Positions 27,646-36,783 are shown, numbered from the stretch's first letter. The stretch is DNA of 64,000 nt from Henriciella barbarensis (GCF_003576345.1 NZ_QWGB01000005.1:372001-436000), one strand, 5' to 3'. Made by a program: numbers and translations. Notes: generated by a model from the letters alone, not told the origin.

Positions 27646-28650
27646 TCAGGTTCCGTAAACGCTCGACTGCGCCTTGAAAGCTTCAGCGTCGACTTCATGC
27701 CGTAGCGGCTTTCCCGCCAGAAAACTCGAGAGATTTTCAAGAAACTGCTCGTCATTGCGACGGTCGGTGCCCGCTGTCGTTGGCGCCGTATGGGCCGTCA
27801 GCGTGATGGCTGGATGACCCCATAGCGGGCTACCAGGCGGCAGCGGCTCCTGCCGGGTCACGTCCAGCGCGGCATGAGCGGGCCGCCCCCCATCCAGCGC
27901 CACCACCAGCGCGTCTTCATCCACGAGTGGCCCCCGCCCGACATTGAGGAACAGGCTACTGGGTGACATCGCCGAAAAGAAATTGGCATCCGCCAGATTT
28001 TCCGTTGCCGTAGTCAGGGGACAGCAGAGGAGCACTGCATCAGCGAGGCCGATCTCCTCTTCCGTCAGCTGATCGGGATGCAGCATGTGGTCGGCAAAGG
28101 GAGAGACCGCGCTGGATCTGCGCACTCCGGTGACGTGGGCACCGAGCGCTTTCAGGCGTCGGCCCACATTCTCACCGATATGACCAAACCCGTAGATCAA
28201 CCATCTTGTCTCCCCAACTTCGCGGAAAGGCACCTTCTGCCACTTCCGATCCTGTTGAGACCTCCGGCGCGCGGCCCCTTCGCCAAAGAAATCGAACGCC
28301 GCCCAAAGCACCCATTCAGCAATAGCGTGGGCCTGCACATGACTGACCGTATAGATCTCGGCCTTCTGTCCAACTTTCTGCAGAAACTCGTTGTCGAGCC
28401 CCGCCGCTATGGATTGGAACCAGGCAAGGCGCGGCGTTGCGTAAACGGCTTTCACAAAATCACGCACGGCCGGGCTGAAGAAAGCGTCTGTGTTGCCATA
28501 GGCAATTACACCTTTGGAGCCTTCACTGCCCCAAGGCCGCCTGAATTCGGAGCTATCGTTTAAGGTGTAGGGCGCTATTTGTTCAGCGAGCGGCTTGAGA
28601 CGGGCCTCGAGCCGGGAGAAGGTTCTTTCATGTATAAGAAGATCGTACAA
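27646..28650 (-). CDS. D-2-hydroxyacid dehydrogenase, NAD(P)-binding
   Basis: A 334-residue member of the D-isomer-specific 2-hydroxyacid dehydrogenases (GhrA/hydroxypyruvate reductase-like). The Rossmann motif is YGFGHIGENVGRRLKALG, the substrate-binding region NVGRGPLVDEDALV and the catalytic His is in TAHTAPTT. The substrate-domain arginine segment is LCCPLTTATENL. Start choice is difficult. The TTG at 28650 has GGGAG upstream and a sensible MYDLLIHERTF N terminus; an ATG at 28704 is in frame. Either start overlaps the divergent gene at 28630. Confidence 0.87.
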   Translation of the reverse strand: MYDLLIHERTFSRLEARLKPLAEQIAPYTLNDSSEFRRPWGSEGSKGVIAYGNTDAFFSPAVRDFVKAVYATPRLAWFQSIAAGLDNEFLQKVGQKAEIYTVSHVQAHAIAEWVLWAAFDFFGEGAARRRSQQDRKWQKVPFREVGETRWLIYGFGHIGENVGRRLKALGAHVTGVRRSSAVSPFADHMLHPDQLTEEEIGLADAVLLCCPLTTATENLADANFFSAMSPSSLFLNVGRGPLVDEDALVVALDGGRPAHAALDVTRQEPLPPGSPLWGHPAITLTAHTAPTTAGTDRRNDEQFLENLSSFLAGKPLRHEVDAEAFKAQSSVYGT

Positions 28651-29073
28651 ATTGCGCTCCCGTGCCTGATTGGGCTGGCCTTTCTGCCAGTAGAGACCGC
28701 CCATGGCCAGTATCAGCCCGAGGGAGAGTTCGCAGATGTACGAAGCCAGGACTATCTACGGGATGTCGTGGCGCTCTCCTCCACGCTCGGATCTGCGCAC
28801 GCTTTGCGCGTCCTCTGCAATGGTCGCAACGACCAGTACTGGCGCAGTTATATGCAGGAACTGTTGAGCCTTGAGGCGCCCTATCAGGGCCGTCTGCGCA
28901 CCTCGATGGTCGACGCCTTTAATACTGCCTATTCGGCCGAAGCTGCTCGAAGAGATTCCTGCGACGATGGGGCAGTATCCGCTGAACGGGTCTACGCCTC
29001 GACAGGCGAGCGGCTTGCTAATGCATTGGTGCAGGCGAACCTTCCTGAGAGTGCACGCGGCGGCGACGACTAG
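28630..29073 (+). CDS. TIGR02301-family exported protein
   Basis: A 147-residue secreted protein with signal peptide MYKKIVQIALPCLIGLAF, cleaved after AHG. The mature part matches the alphaproteobacterial TIGR02301 pattern: YLRDVVALSSTLGSAHALRVLC, then WRSYMQELLSLEAP, then a helix with FNTAYSAEAARRDSC. The two cysteines probably pair in the periplasm. The function of the family is unknown. AGAAGG lies seven bases before the ATG. Its 3' end overlaps the convergent methyltransferase gene by 4 bp. Confidence 0.82.
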   Translation: MYKKIVQIALPCLIGLAFLPVETAHGQYQPEGEFADVRSQDYLRDVVALSSTLGSAHALRVLCNGRNDQYWRSYMQELLSLEAPYQGRLRTSMVDAFNTAYSAEAARRDSCDDGAVSAERVYASTGERLANALVQANLPESARGGDD

Positions 29074-29816
29074 TCCTCGCGCTTGATCCTTGCCTTGCCG
29101 CGGCCGATGGCAAGCGCCTTCACCGCGCCCCGGAATGTGCGCACTTCCTGACTGGTCCACTGGCCGCGAATGAACGCGTTACGCAGATTGCGGGTCATCA
29201 GCGGTGTCTTGTCGGGTGGATAGAAATAACCTGCCCGCTCCAGCTCATACTCAAAGTGCTCAAACATCCCGATAAGTTCGGCGCGGCTGGCGACATCGCT
29301 CACACCAGCGTCAGCGCCTTCAAAGCGGCCTTCCTGCCCAATCGCCTCGCCCCAGGCATGCGCAAAGACGATAACTGCCTGTGAGAGATTGAGAGATGCG
29401 AAGCCTTTATTGACCGGGTAAGTCATGATCGCATCACTGAGCGCGACATGGTCGTTGTGAAGCCCCTGGGCCTCATTGCCGAACATTACGCCCGTTTTAA
29501 GGGACTGCCGCTGGATGAGTTCGACAGTGCCACTCGCGTTCGTGACGGGCTTCTCCATGCCGCGTGGCCGGGCTGTGGCGGCAATAAGATAGCCAAGGTC
29601 GGCGCAAGCTTCTTTAACGCTGTCGAAAACCGACACTTCAACGCCCGCCTCAAATGCCCCTGCTGACATCGGCTCAGCGGCAGGATTTGGCCAACCATCG
29701 CGCGGGGCGGCGATGCGAAGCTCAGTCAGCCCGAAGTTCAACATGGCCCGCGCGGTAGAGCCGATGTTTTCGCCCAGCTGCGGCTCTGCAAGAATGATAA
29801 TTGGCCTGTCAGTCAT
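29070..29816 (-). CDS. SPOUT RNA methyltransferase, TrmJ-like
   Basis: A 248-residue TrmH/SpoU-family enzyme, most like TrmJ (2'-O-methylation of tRNA position 32). Motif 1 is the N-terminal EPQLGENIGSTARAMLNFGL, motif 2 GVMFGNEAQGL and motif 3 ASLNLSQAVIVFAHAW, which form the trefoil knot. A C-terminal helical extension (FEHFEYELERAGYFYPPDKTP) is typical of TrmJ. The start at 29816 overlaps the upstream gene's stop by 4 bp (ATGA), so the two are translationally coupled. Confidence 0.9.
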   Translation of the reverse strand: MTDRPIIILAEPQLGENIGSTARAMLNFGLTELRIAAPRDGWPNPAAEPMSAGAFEAGVEVSVFDSVKEACADLGYLIAATARPRGMEKPVTNASGTVELIQRQSLKTGVMFGNEAQGLHNDHVALSDAIMTYPVNKGFASLNLSQAVIVFAHAWGEAIGQEGRFEGADAGVSDVASRAELIGMFEHFEYELERAGYFYPPDKTPLMTRNLRNAFIRGQWTSQEVRTFRGAVKALAIGRGKARIKRED

Positions 29817-31252
29817 TCGCCTGAATAGTCCGGCCATTCCATGGAACGGAACTGGCCATTGGCAGTAAACTGTGGCTCAAGCCCCGCATCCTGCAGCAGT
29901 TCGCTAAGGGCGCGGCGCGGCTGGCTCAATTCGTCTTCGACAATAGCACGTATGCGTTCGCGCTGGCCCGGTGTCGCCCCCATAAGCTGAAGGGCTGTGA
30001 AGTAGACCTGCTTGTCGATCACATGATCCGAGCTTCGAGCCGCCCAGTCGCTGAGCCCATCCCAGAAATCAAAAAGGTTTCGCTGCTTTAGATAGCCGTC
30101 TGCGGCCAGGGCGATAAAATCCCCGCAGGCATAGGGGCCTGTCGTCGCGCCGCGCTCCAGCGCCGTTTCCAGCGGGCCACTCTCCAATGTCTGGATGCAA
30201 TCTTCAAATGCGTTCTGATAAACCGATGACAGAAAGTTTTCAGGGGCATCCATGTTCGCCGCAATGAGCTGGTAGGCAATTGAGTTGGCGATGCCATCAT
30301 GTATCCAGGCTGCCTCCGGCCCACCCAGAACGACACCATTCCGGGTCTGAAATAGACCGGCAAGTTCGCGAATGGTGTACCAGTGCAGGTACGCAAGCGC
30401 ATCACTATTACGGTTGGCAAATCCCTGGCCGCCTAGTTCGAGCATGATCTGGCTGTCGAACCGGCTGCCCTCAAGCGCCAGCCCCGCAGCTTGCGCGCCC
30501 TTGTAGGCCACGATGATAGAGACCTGTTCTCCCAGCCCTTCGCCCCAGCGGCTTTCAAGTGTGCCGAGAAACTCTTCGACCGCATCTGGCACGTTCGAAG
30601 ACAACCATTCGGGAAGATAGGGGTCTGCAAGAAGGGAAAAGCCCTCATGCGCCTCAAAATCGCCCTCACCAATATAGACGTACTGGTCCTGCACACACAC
30701 GCTCAACGAACCTTCAGACATTTGAGCGCTGGTGAGCATGGGTCCGTCTGCTTCGACCGTAAGCCTCATTGGTAGCGTTGCGGACTCGACCGCACTGAGA
30801 TCGCCATCCAAAGCTTCGACGCTGTCGATATCCTGAAATCCGATGAGTTCGAACTGCGCGTCGTGCACCGCAATGCCGCCACCGGCAAAGGTCACGAATG
30901 GCGTCGGGTCGTTCGGCAGCTGCCCGGTAAGCGGGATGATACTGAACTCAATCTCCTCAACTGGCTCATCCATGACGATCACGTCAATGCCGTTCAGCCG
31001 CCCAAGGCGCACACCTTTCGTCTGCGAGGACCAGGTTGCCGATCGATAGCCTGTCCGCGAGTGCGCGAGCGCATAGACTGGCTGCGGCGCATCGAAGCTG
31101 TACCTTACAAACCAGTTGCCATCATCTCTCGGGCCGACCGTGACGATGGCCTCCGTGGCACCGCCTTCAGACGGCCTGGACTGGGCATTTGAAGGCGCGA
31201 GGAGCATGCAGAAGCTCAGCGCGGCGGCAAGACTTGGACGGGTAAGTTTCAT
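29813..31252 (-). CDS. Exported peptidase-like protein lacking HExxH
   Basis: A 479-residue exported protein (signal MKLTRPSLAAALSFCMLLA, cleaved after SNA). The N-terminal beta-rich half and a helical second half with AYLHWYTIRELAGLF (residues about 288-302) and GPEAAWIHDGIANSIAYQ resemble the layout of M61/M1 gluzincins. There HExxH is followed by a W-x-E-G-x-A segment. Here neither the HExxH nor the downstream Glu is present. I infer an inactive or repurposed peptidase fold; homology is not proven. It is the upstream partner of the trmJ-like gene (4-bp overlap). Confidence 0.75.
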   Translation of the reverse strand: MKLTRPSLAAALSFCMLLAPSNAQSRPSEGGATEAIVTVGPRDDGNWFVRYSFDAPQPVYALAHSRTGYRSATWSSQTKGVRLGRLNGIDVIVMDEPVEEIEFSIIPLTGQLPNDPTPFVTFAGGGIAVHDAQFELIGFQDIDSVEALDGDLSAVESATLPMRLTVEADGPMLTSAQMSEGSLSVCVQDQYVYIGEGDFEAHEGFSLLADPYLPEWLSSNVPDAVEEFLGTLESRWGEGLGEQVSIIVAYKGAQAAGLALEGSRFDSQIMLELGGQGFANRNSDALAYLHWYTIRELAGLFQTRNGVVLGGPEAAWIHDGIANSIAYQLIAANMDAPENFLSSVYQNAFEDCIQTLESGPLETALERGATTGPYACGDFIALAADGYLKQRNLFDFWDGLSDWAARSSDHVIDKQVYFTALQLMGATPGQRERIRAIVEDELSQPRRALSELLQDAGLEPQFTANGQFRSMEWPDYSGE

Positions 31253-31358
31253 GGGGCCGCTCAATCAGCTGTTGCAGGCGCGATTACCGCTTTTGACCAT
31301 TCGACCCCTTCTGCTATAGCCGCCCGGGATACAGTGCAACTGAAAGGACTTTCACACG

Positions 31359-32570
31359 ATGGCAAAGATCAAGGTCAAGAATCCGGTCGTCGAGCTCGAC
31401 GGCGATGAGATGACCCGCATCATCTGGCAGATGATCAAGGACCGACTCATCCACCCCTATCTCGATATCGATCTCAAATATTACGACCTCGGCATCGAAG
31501 CCCGCGACGCGACCGACGACCAGATCACGGTCGACGCGGCAAACGCCATCAAGGAATATGGCGTCGGCGTTAAATGTGCGACCATCACCCCGGACGAAGC
31601 CCGCGTTGAGGAATTTGGCCTCAAGAAGATGTGGCGCTCGCCAAACGGCACGATCCGTAACATCCTCGGCGGCGTTGTCTTCCGTGAGCCGATCGTGATT
31701 TCGAACGTGCCACGCCTGGTACCCGGCTGGACCCAGCCAATCGTCATCGGTCGTCACGCTTTCGGTGACCAGTACCGCGCGACCGACTTCCTCTTCCCTG
31801 GCAAGGGCAAGTTGACGATGAAGTTCGAAGGCTCGGACGGCACCGTCATCGAGCACGAAGTCTTCGATGCACCGTCCTCCGGTATCGCCATGGGCATGTA
31901 CAACCTCGACGAGTCGATCCGCGACTTCGCACGCGCCTCGTTCAACTTTGGCCTGTCGCGCAAGTGGCCAGTCTACCTGTCGACCAAGAACACGATCCTG
32001 AAAGCCTATGACGGCCGCTTCAAGGACCTGTTCCAGGAAGTCTTCGACAACGAGTTCAAGGAAGCCTTCGCCGAGTTCGGCGGCACCTATGAGCACCGCC
32101 TCATCGACGATATGGTTGCGGCCGCCATGAAATGGTCCGGCGGCTATGTCTGGGCCTGTAAGAACTATGACGGCGACGTCCAGTCCGACACGGTTGCCCA
32201 GGGCTTCGGTTCGCTTGGCCTCATGACCTCCGTTCTCATGTCGCCAGACGGTAAGACGGTTGAAGCAGAAGCCGCACACGGCACTGTGACGCGTCACTAC
32301 CGCAACCACCAGAAGGGCGAAGCGACCTCGACCAACTCGATCGCGTCGATCTATGCCTGGACCCGAGGCATCGCGCACCGTGGCCGTCTTGATAACACGC
32401 CGGAAGTGACCAAGTTCGCTGAAGACCTCGAGCAGGTCGTCATCGAGACCGTTGAAAGCGGCAAGATGACCAAGGACCTCGCGCTTCTCATTGGTCCGGA
32501 TCAGGACTGGCTGACGACCGAAGGCTTCCTCGAAGCTGTGGCTGAGAACCTCGAAAAGAAGATGGCATAA
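31359..32570 (+). CDS. icd: NADP-dependent isocitrate dehydrogenase
   Basis: TCA-cycle enzyme converting isocitrate to 2-oxoglutarate with NADP+. At 403 residues it is of the eukaryote-like homodimeric subfamily, not the E. coli type. The start is [18 protein letters not shown]. The substrate loop [12 protein letters not shown], metal aspartates in [25 protein letters not shown], and the NADP-specific region [11 protein letters not shown] are present. The gene has its own promoter region and a strong terminator 29 bp downstream. Confidence 0.98.
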   Translation: MAKIKVKNPVVELDGDEMTRIIWQMIKDRLIHPYLDIDLKYYDLGIEARDATDDQITVDAANAIKEYGVGVKCATITPDEARVEEFGLKKMWRSPNGTIRNILGGVVFREPIVISNVPRLVPGWTQPIVIGRHAFGDQYRATDFLFPGKGKLTMKFEGSDGTVIEHEVFDAPSSGIAMGMYNLDESIRDFARASFNFGLSRKWPVYLSTKNTILKAYDGRFKDLFQEVFDNEFKEAFAEFGGTYEHRLIDDMVAAAMKWSGGYVWACKNYDGDVQSDTVAQGFGSLGLMTSVLMSPDGKTVEAEAAHGTVTRHYRNHQKGEATSTNSIASIYAWTRGIAHRGRLDNTPEVTKFAEDLEQVVIETVESGKMTKDLALLIGPDQDWLTTEGFLEAVAENLEKKMA

Positions 32571-32598
32571 GGCGCAAGCGCCCTATCACTGAATCGCG

Positions 32599-32630
32599 AA
32601 GCCCCGGTCAATCGGCCGGGGCTTTTCTTT
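32599..32630 (+). terminator. Rho-independent terminator of icd
   Basis: Perfect 9-bp stem AAGCCCCGG / CCGGGGCTT followed by TTTTCTTTT on the plus strand. Confidence 0.92.
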
Positions 32631-32669
32631 TGCAGGAACAATTGTCTAAGTGGTTGCGGGGGGCGTGCA

Positions 32670-33086
32670 TTGAAGAAGCTACTTACGAAAGTTCCAAACT
32701 GGCTGCGCGTCGTCCTGATCGTCGTGCTGGTCACGATTGGCGCCAACATGCTGTCGCGTTTTACCAATCCCTCCGCGTATGCGGTCGCCAATAACTGCCT
32801 TTCGCGTGACGGGAACATCGGGCCTTACACCAATGCCTGCGAGACGCCGATCAATGCGCGTTACTGCTTTCGGTCGGCCGGGCTGGAGAAAACTTGCGGC
32901 GTCGTTGAACTCGTCCCTGGCGAGACGATGAGCGGCCTTCGTGATGAGGCAGACGCTGCGCGTGATATCCACGACTTCAACCGCACGACCGTGCACGCCT
33001 GCGCTCTGCCCTATGTGCCGCAAGATGTGCCAAGCACCAATAATAGCACGCGTATGGTCGATGGCTGCCGGAAACCTGGCAACTGA
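32670..33086 (+). CDS. Membrane-anchored hypothetical protein, 138 aa
   Basis: Not recognised. It begins with TTG preceded by GGGGGG. The N terminus KKLLTKVPNWLRVVLIVVLV continues into a membrane helix and leaves a soluble periplasmic domain with eight cysteines (CLSRDGN, ACETPIN, RYCF, KTCG, HACA, DGCRK among them). The cysteine content suggests disulfide stabilisation. It ends 24 bp before a convergent small cysteine-rich protein gene. Confidence 0.65.
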   Translation: MKKLLTKVPNWLRVVLIVVLVTIGANMLSRFTNPSAYAVANNCLSRDGNIGPYTNACETPINARYCFRSAGLEKTCGVVELVPGETMSGLRDEADAARDIHDFNRTTVHACALPYVPQDVPSTNNSTRMVDGCRKPGN

Positions 33087-33110
33087 TCGCGATGATCAGG
33101 CGTGCCAGAT

Positions 33111-33473
33111 CTAGCCGTTGATGATGATGGGATCGCCCGGCTTCGACATTGGCGCGGCCTCTTCGATCGCGATCGGCCCTTCGCAGATATCGGTCAGCCG
33201 ACCGCGCTGGCGCTCGGACGCAGGCTGCGGAATGCGGTCTTCGTAACCGTCGGCGATGAGGTCGCAATCGCAGTCCACACCTTCGATCTTCTCGCCATCA
33301 ACGAGGTGCTCGACAATCTTGCACCCAGCCTCATCAGCCTTGGTCCACATGCGCGTGTTGAAGCTCTGCCCGCTTTCAGTGTCCCAGCTCGTAGAGATGG
33401 AGCGGCAGATTTCCTCAGCCCCTGCGGGCAGGCACATGGCGATGGCGGCGATAACAACAAAACGCTGTTTCAT
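33111..33473 (-). CDS. Small exported cysteine-rich protein, 120 aa
   Basis: Hypothetical protein with signal peptide MKQRFVVIAAIAMCLPAGA. The mature region has cysteines in EEICRS, AGCKIV, VDCDCDL and DICEG, and the C terminus PGDPIIING is hydrophobic. No family is recognised. The ATG at 33473 begins the signal peptide; an upstream in-frame start at 33521 gives an unlikely leader. Confidence 0.65.
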   Translation of the reverse strand: MKQRFVVIAAIAMCLPAGAEEICRSISTSWDTESGQSFNTRMWTKADEAGCKIVEHLVDGEKIEGVDCDCDLIADGYEDRIPQPASERQRGRLTDICEGPIAIEEAAPMSKPGDPIIING

Positions 33474-33513
33474 ACTGAAATCCAAAGCATGAACCGGGCC
33501 ATGCTGAAGTCCC

Positions 33514-33882
33514 CTACCCAACGATCACATGCTCTTCATTGAACCAGAGAGGCGAGCGCGGCAAGTCGATAAACTTACGCTCATCCTCTAGCAAGGCCGC
33601 GCCCGCTTCGGCATTGCCTTCATTCTCGCCTGCCTCGAACAGGGCATCCCAACTCTCGAAGTAGATTTCCGCGATACCGTCATACATGTCTGGCGCGTCC
33701 CGGCTGTCGCGCATCACGCCGTTGAAGTCGTGCGTCAGCGCATGCACCTGCACATAGCGCGCGATGCCCAGCGTCTTGGCATGCTTTGCGACCAGCGGGG
33801 CGTGGTTCTCACGCCAATAGGTCTGGAACTCATCCCGGCTAAGATGCGGCAGCCTGTGCAGGCAGAATGTTAGCTTGATCAT
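33514..33882 (-). CDS. EthD domain protein
   Basis: A 122-residue dimeric alpha/beta-barrel protein of the EthD family, related to proteins accompanying the EthABC P450 system. The pattern is clear: KLTFCLHRLPHLSRDEFQTYWRENH, then a central RYVQVHAL strand, then YDGIAEIYFESWDALFEA and a C-terminal FIDLPRSPLWF-NEEHVI. No P450 lies in the window. The function is likely binding or degrading a small hydrophobic compound, but unproven. GGAGG precedes the ATG. Confidence 0.88.
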   Translation of the reverse strand: MIKLTFCLHRLPHLSRDEFQTYWRENHAPLVAKHAKTLGIARYVQVHALTHDFNGVMRDSRDAPDMYDGIAEIYFESWDALFEAGENEGNAEAGAALLEDERKFIDLPRSPLWFNEEHVIVG

Positions 33883-33926
33883 TGAAATCCTCCCTTATGT
33901 CTCGGGAAGACTAGCGCGGAAACGGC

Positions 33927-34169
33927 CTAATCGACCAGTTCGTAGCGATAGGATTCGATCACCGTGTTCGCCAGCAGCTTCTCGCACATTTCCTTGACGC
34001 GGGCGTCGGCTTTGTCCTTGGCAACGCCTTCCAGGTCGAGTTCGATCACCTTGCCGATGCGCGCACTGTGCACTTCATCGTAGCCCATACGGCCAAGCGT
34101 GTCGGCAACTGCCTTGCCTTGCGGGTCGAGAACACCGGGTTTCAGGCCGACATGGACAATGGCTTTCAT
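33927..34169 (-). CDS. purS: Phosphoribosylformylglycinamidine synthase subunit PurS
   Basis: The 80-residue small subunit of the three-protein FGAM synthase (PurS-PurQ-PurL) in de novo purine synthesis. It begins MKAIVHVGLKPGVLDPQGKAV and has the conserved RIGKVIELDLEG strand and CEKLLANTVIESYRYELV end. The start is set by comparison with PurS length; an upstream in-frame start at 34190 is less likely. PurQ and PurL are not adjacent, which is unusual, and a sulfotransferase gene separates it from purC. Confidence 0.94.
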   Translation of the reverse strand: MKAIVHVGLKPGVLDPQGKAVADTLGRMGYDEVHSARIGKVIELDLEGVAKDKADARVKEMCEKLLANTVIESYRYELVD

Positions 34170-34222
34170 GACACTCGTCTCCGCTCGCAATCGACGCTGC
34201 TGCGTCCTTGTGATCTGACGTC

Positions 34223-34933
34223 CTATTGAAAGGCGAGCGCCGCCGCAACTGCGCCCACCACAACAAGTGCACCAGCAATCCAGGGCGCGCGATTCAGCCA
34301 GGTGAAGGCAGCGACACGCTTCTTGAAGTCGGCCCGGTCATTCACGTTCGGAAATGGGGTATCGGGCACGGGCACACCCAGGAATGCGCACAGCGGCTCC
34401 CACCCTTCCTTCGGATGAAAAATGAGCAGGCGGTCCGCCGGAATCTCCGTCGTCACGGCCGCTTCATGCTGCTCGAAGATTTTGCGCGCATAGTCGCGAT
34501 CCTCGAATTTCCCGTGAAAGACCCGGTCCCACACAGTGGCGTTGGTCATTTCCTTGATCTTCCGGATTTTCGGGATGACCGTCATCCAGTTCGGAATTTT
34601 CTTGCTGACCGGATAAATCGTTTCCAACGCGCTCTCATACCATGCGTCGAAACTACGCGTCGTAAGAATCACTTTGGCGTCGGGAAAATGCGCTGAGATT
34701 TCTCGCCAGTACGCAGATGATGGAAAGTCGACGCTGGCCTGGAAGCCGTGAAAAACCTCGTCCCAGTCAGGCTTTTCCCCGCGTCCTATGGCGTGCCAGC
34801 TGTTAAGCTGAAAGTCGCTCGGAAAGACTTCCATCATATGATGGCATTTGTCGAAACCGAGCCGCTCGAGCGCCATTTTCATGGAAAGCGTACCGGTGCG
34901 GCCGAACCCTGCACCGACAACCTTGAGTGCCAT
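34223..34933 (-). CDS. Sulfotransferase-family protein with C-terminal membrane anchor
   Basis: A 236-residue P-loop protein of the sulfotransferase type. The N-terminal phosphosulfate-loop-like motif GAGFGRTGTLSMKMALERLG, the second motif AKVILTTRSFDAWYES and FHPKEGWEPLCAFLGVPVPD are all present. The C terminus is a single hydrophobic helix (IAGALVVVGAVAAALA), suggesting tail anchoring to the inner membrane. The substrate is unknown. It interrupts the purC-purS pairing, 24 bp after purC. Confidence 0.9.
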   Translation of the reverse strand: MALKVVGAGFGRTGTLSMKMALERLGFDKCHHMMEVFPSDFQLNSWHAIGRGEKPDWDEVFHGFQASVDFPSSAYWREISAHFPDAKVILTTRSFDAWYESALETIYPVSKKIPNWMTVIPKIRKIKEMTNATVWDRVFHGKFEDRDYARKIFEQHEAAVTTEIPADRLLIFHPKEGWEPLCAFLGVPVPDTPFPNVNDRADFKKRVAAFTWLNRAPWIAGALVVVGAVAAALAFQ

Positions 34934-34957
34934 ATCCTTGTCCCCCTGAAGGGAAGG

Positions 34958-35728
34958 CTACTTCATGCCACTCGTGAAGTCGATCACATCGCCGCCCTGG
35001 GCGCTTTCCTTGATGATGCCAAGACGCCGGGCAACTTCTGCATACGCTTCTGTGACCCCACCAAGATCGCGGCGGAACCGGTCCTTATCGAGCTTTTCAT
35101 TCGTCTCATAATCCCAGAGACGGCAGCTATCAGGGCTGATTTCGTCGGCCAGGATTGTGCGGACCATTTCGCCTTCGAAGTGGCGACCAAACTCAAGCTT
35201 GAAGTCAATTAAACGGATGCCGACAGCCGAGAACAGGCCGCACATGAAGTCGTTGATCCGCAGCGCAAGCGATACGATGTCGTCCATCTCCTGCTGGCTG
35301 GCCCAGCCAAAAGCAGCAATGTGCTCTTCTGACACGAGTGGATCGCCCAGCTCGTCTTTCTTGTAGCAAAACTCGACGATGGCGCGCGGCAGCGTCTCGC
35401 CTTCCGGAATGCCAAGACGCTTTGACATCGTGCCCGCCGCGACGTTGCGCACGATCACTTCCAGCGGAATGATCTCCACCTTCTTGATCAGCTGCTCACG
35501 CATATTGAGGCGTTTGATGAAGTGGTTCGGGATGCCGACGGCTGACAGCCGGGTCATCAGGAACTCACTGATACGGTTGTTGAGAACGCCCTTGCCGTCA
35601 AGCACGGCTTTCTTTTCGGCGTTGAAGGCCGTCGCATCATCCTTGAAGTACTGAATAAGAGTGCCGGGCTCTGGACCTTCGTAAAGGATCTTAGCCTTGC
35701 CTTCATAAATCATGCGTCTGCGCGACAT
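34958..35728 (-). CDS. purC: SAICAR synthetase PurC
   Basis: Phosphoribosylaminoimidazole-succinocarboxamide synthase, 256 residues, step 7 of purine biosynthesis. The N-terminal [30 protein letters not shown] binds ATP. The catalytic and substrate region includes [14 protein letters not shown] and [11 protein letters not shown], followed by [20 protein letters not shown] precedes the ATG by seven bases. It is the first of a minus-strand series purC-sulfotransferase-purS-EthD. Confidence 0.97.
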   Translation of the reverse strand: MSRRRMIYEGKAKILYEGPEPGTLIQYFKDDATAFNAEKKAVLDGKGVLNNRISEFLMTRLSAVGIPNHFIKRLNMREQLIKKVEIIPLEVIVRNVAAGTMSKRLGIPEGETLPRAIVEFCYKKDELGDPLVSEEHIAAFGWASQQEMDDIVSLALRINDFMCGLFSAVGIRLIDFKLEFGRHFEGEMVRTILADEISPDSCRLWDYETNEKLDKDRFRRDLGGVTEAYAEVARRLGIIKESAQGGDVIDFTSGMK

Positions 35729-35953
35729 TGCTATCCCTCCGCCAAGGGGAGACGCACTGCAGGTGCAGCCGCTCCGCGCCCCCTAGAACAAGGCGGAGTG
35801 ATAACGCGACTGCGCCTGCTAAACAAACGATGATTCAGCAGGCAAGACAGGGGGTACGGCGCCGGTGTACGGCTCTAGCGTCTTGCGCACACAGGCCATG
35901 GCAATCTATATCCCGGCAAAGCCAGTCATGCCCAATCAAGAGGAGGGCTTACC

Positions 35954-36283
35954 ATGAGCACATTCGACGATCGCGAGCGCGCCGAGGAAGCAAAATACGC
36001 GCACGACAGCGCCCTGCAGTTCAAGATCATGAACCGCCGCAACAAGCTGCTTGGCCTCTGGGCTGCAGACCTGATGAACCTGTCCGGCAACGAGGCAGAG
36101 GCCTATGCCAAGTCCGTCGTCATGTCCGATCTTGAAGAACCGGGCGACGAAGACGTTTTCCGCAAGGTTCGCGGTGACTTCGATGCCAAGGGCGTCGACC
36201 GCTCGGATGCCCGCATCCGTGAGCATATGGCTGAACTGCTGGCCGTCGCGCGCGAGCAGGTCATGAAGGAAGTCAAGGACTAG
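35954..36283 (+). CDS. DUF1476 protein, F1-ATPase inhibitor zeta subunit
   Basis: A 109-residue helical protein. DUF1476 is the alphaproteobacterial zeta subunit that blocks ATP hydrolysis by F1Fo-ATPase (first characterised in Paracoccus). It has the family start TFDDRERAEEAKYAHDSALQFKI, where the inhibitory N-terminal helix lies, then NKLLGLWAADLMNLSG and VVMSDLEEPGDEDVFRKVRGD. GAGGAGG precedes the ATG. No ATP synthase gene is near, as is usual. Confidence 0.93.
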   Translation: MSTFDDRERAEEAKYAHDSALQFKIMNRRNKLLGLWAADLMNLSGNEAEAYAKSVVMSDLEEPGDEDVFRKVRGDFDAKGVDRSDARIREHMAELLAVAREQVMKEVKD

Positions 36284-36419
36284 GCAGGCACCTCGCTTGC
36301 GCCAGGCGGTCCTGCCTGCGCGCCGCCGCATGTGGACCACCGGCCTGTAACCCTTGAAGCGACTGCCTGTTGGCCACACATTCCGGGCAGATACCGGAAA
36401 GTTCCGATTGGAGACGAGA

Positions 36420-36755
36420 ATGAGCGACGACGTCCAGCAAGCCATCGACAAGGCTGTTAAGAGCAATGATGTAGTGCTTTTCATGAAAGGCACGCCGACC
36501 TTCCCGCAATGCGGCTTCTCGTCGGTCGTTGTTCAGGTCCTCGACTATCTCGGCGTCGACTACGCCGCGACCAACGTGCTTGAAGACCAGGCCATCCGGG
36601 AAGGCATCAAGGTCTATTCCGACTGGCCGACCATTCCGCAACTTTACGTCAAAGGCGAATTCGTCGGCGGCTGCGACATCATCAAGGAGATGTTCGAAAG
36701 CGGTGAACTCAAAGAGTTCATGTCCGAAAAAGGCATCGAGATGGAAGCGGCTTAG
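36420..36755 (+). CDS. grxD: Monothiol glutaredoxin, Grx4 type
   Basis: A 111-residue CGFS glutaredoxin that carries and delivers [2Fe-2S] clusters with glutathione. The active site is FPQCGFSS, preceded by VVLFMKGTPTFP. The glutathione-binding WPTIPQLYVKGEFVGGCDI follows. GGAGACGAGA precedes the ATG at 36420; the frame upstream to 36354 has no supporting site. The bolA partner often found immediately upstream is absent from the 136-bp gap. Confidence 0.95.
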   Translation: MSDDVQQAIDKAVKSNDVVLFMKGTPTFPQCGFSSVVVQVLDYLGVDYAATNVLEDQAIREGIKVYSDWPTIPQLYVKGEFVGGCDIIKEMFESGELKEFMSEKGIEMEAA

Positions 36756-36783
36756 GTCTTTTCGCAATCAAACAAACGGGATC

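Noticed and set aside
31314-32378. A 354-residue open frame opposite icd
   Set aside because: icd on the plus strand is complete and conserved. The antisense frame has no domain or ribosome site.
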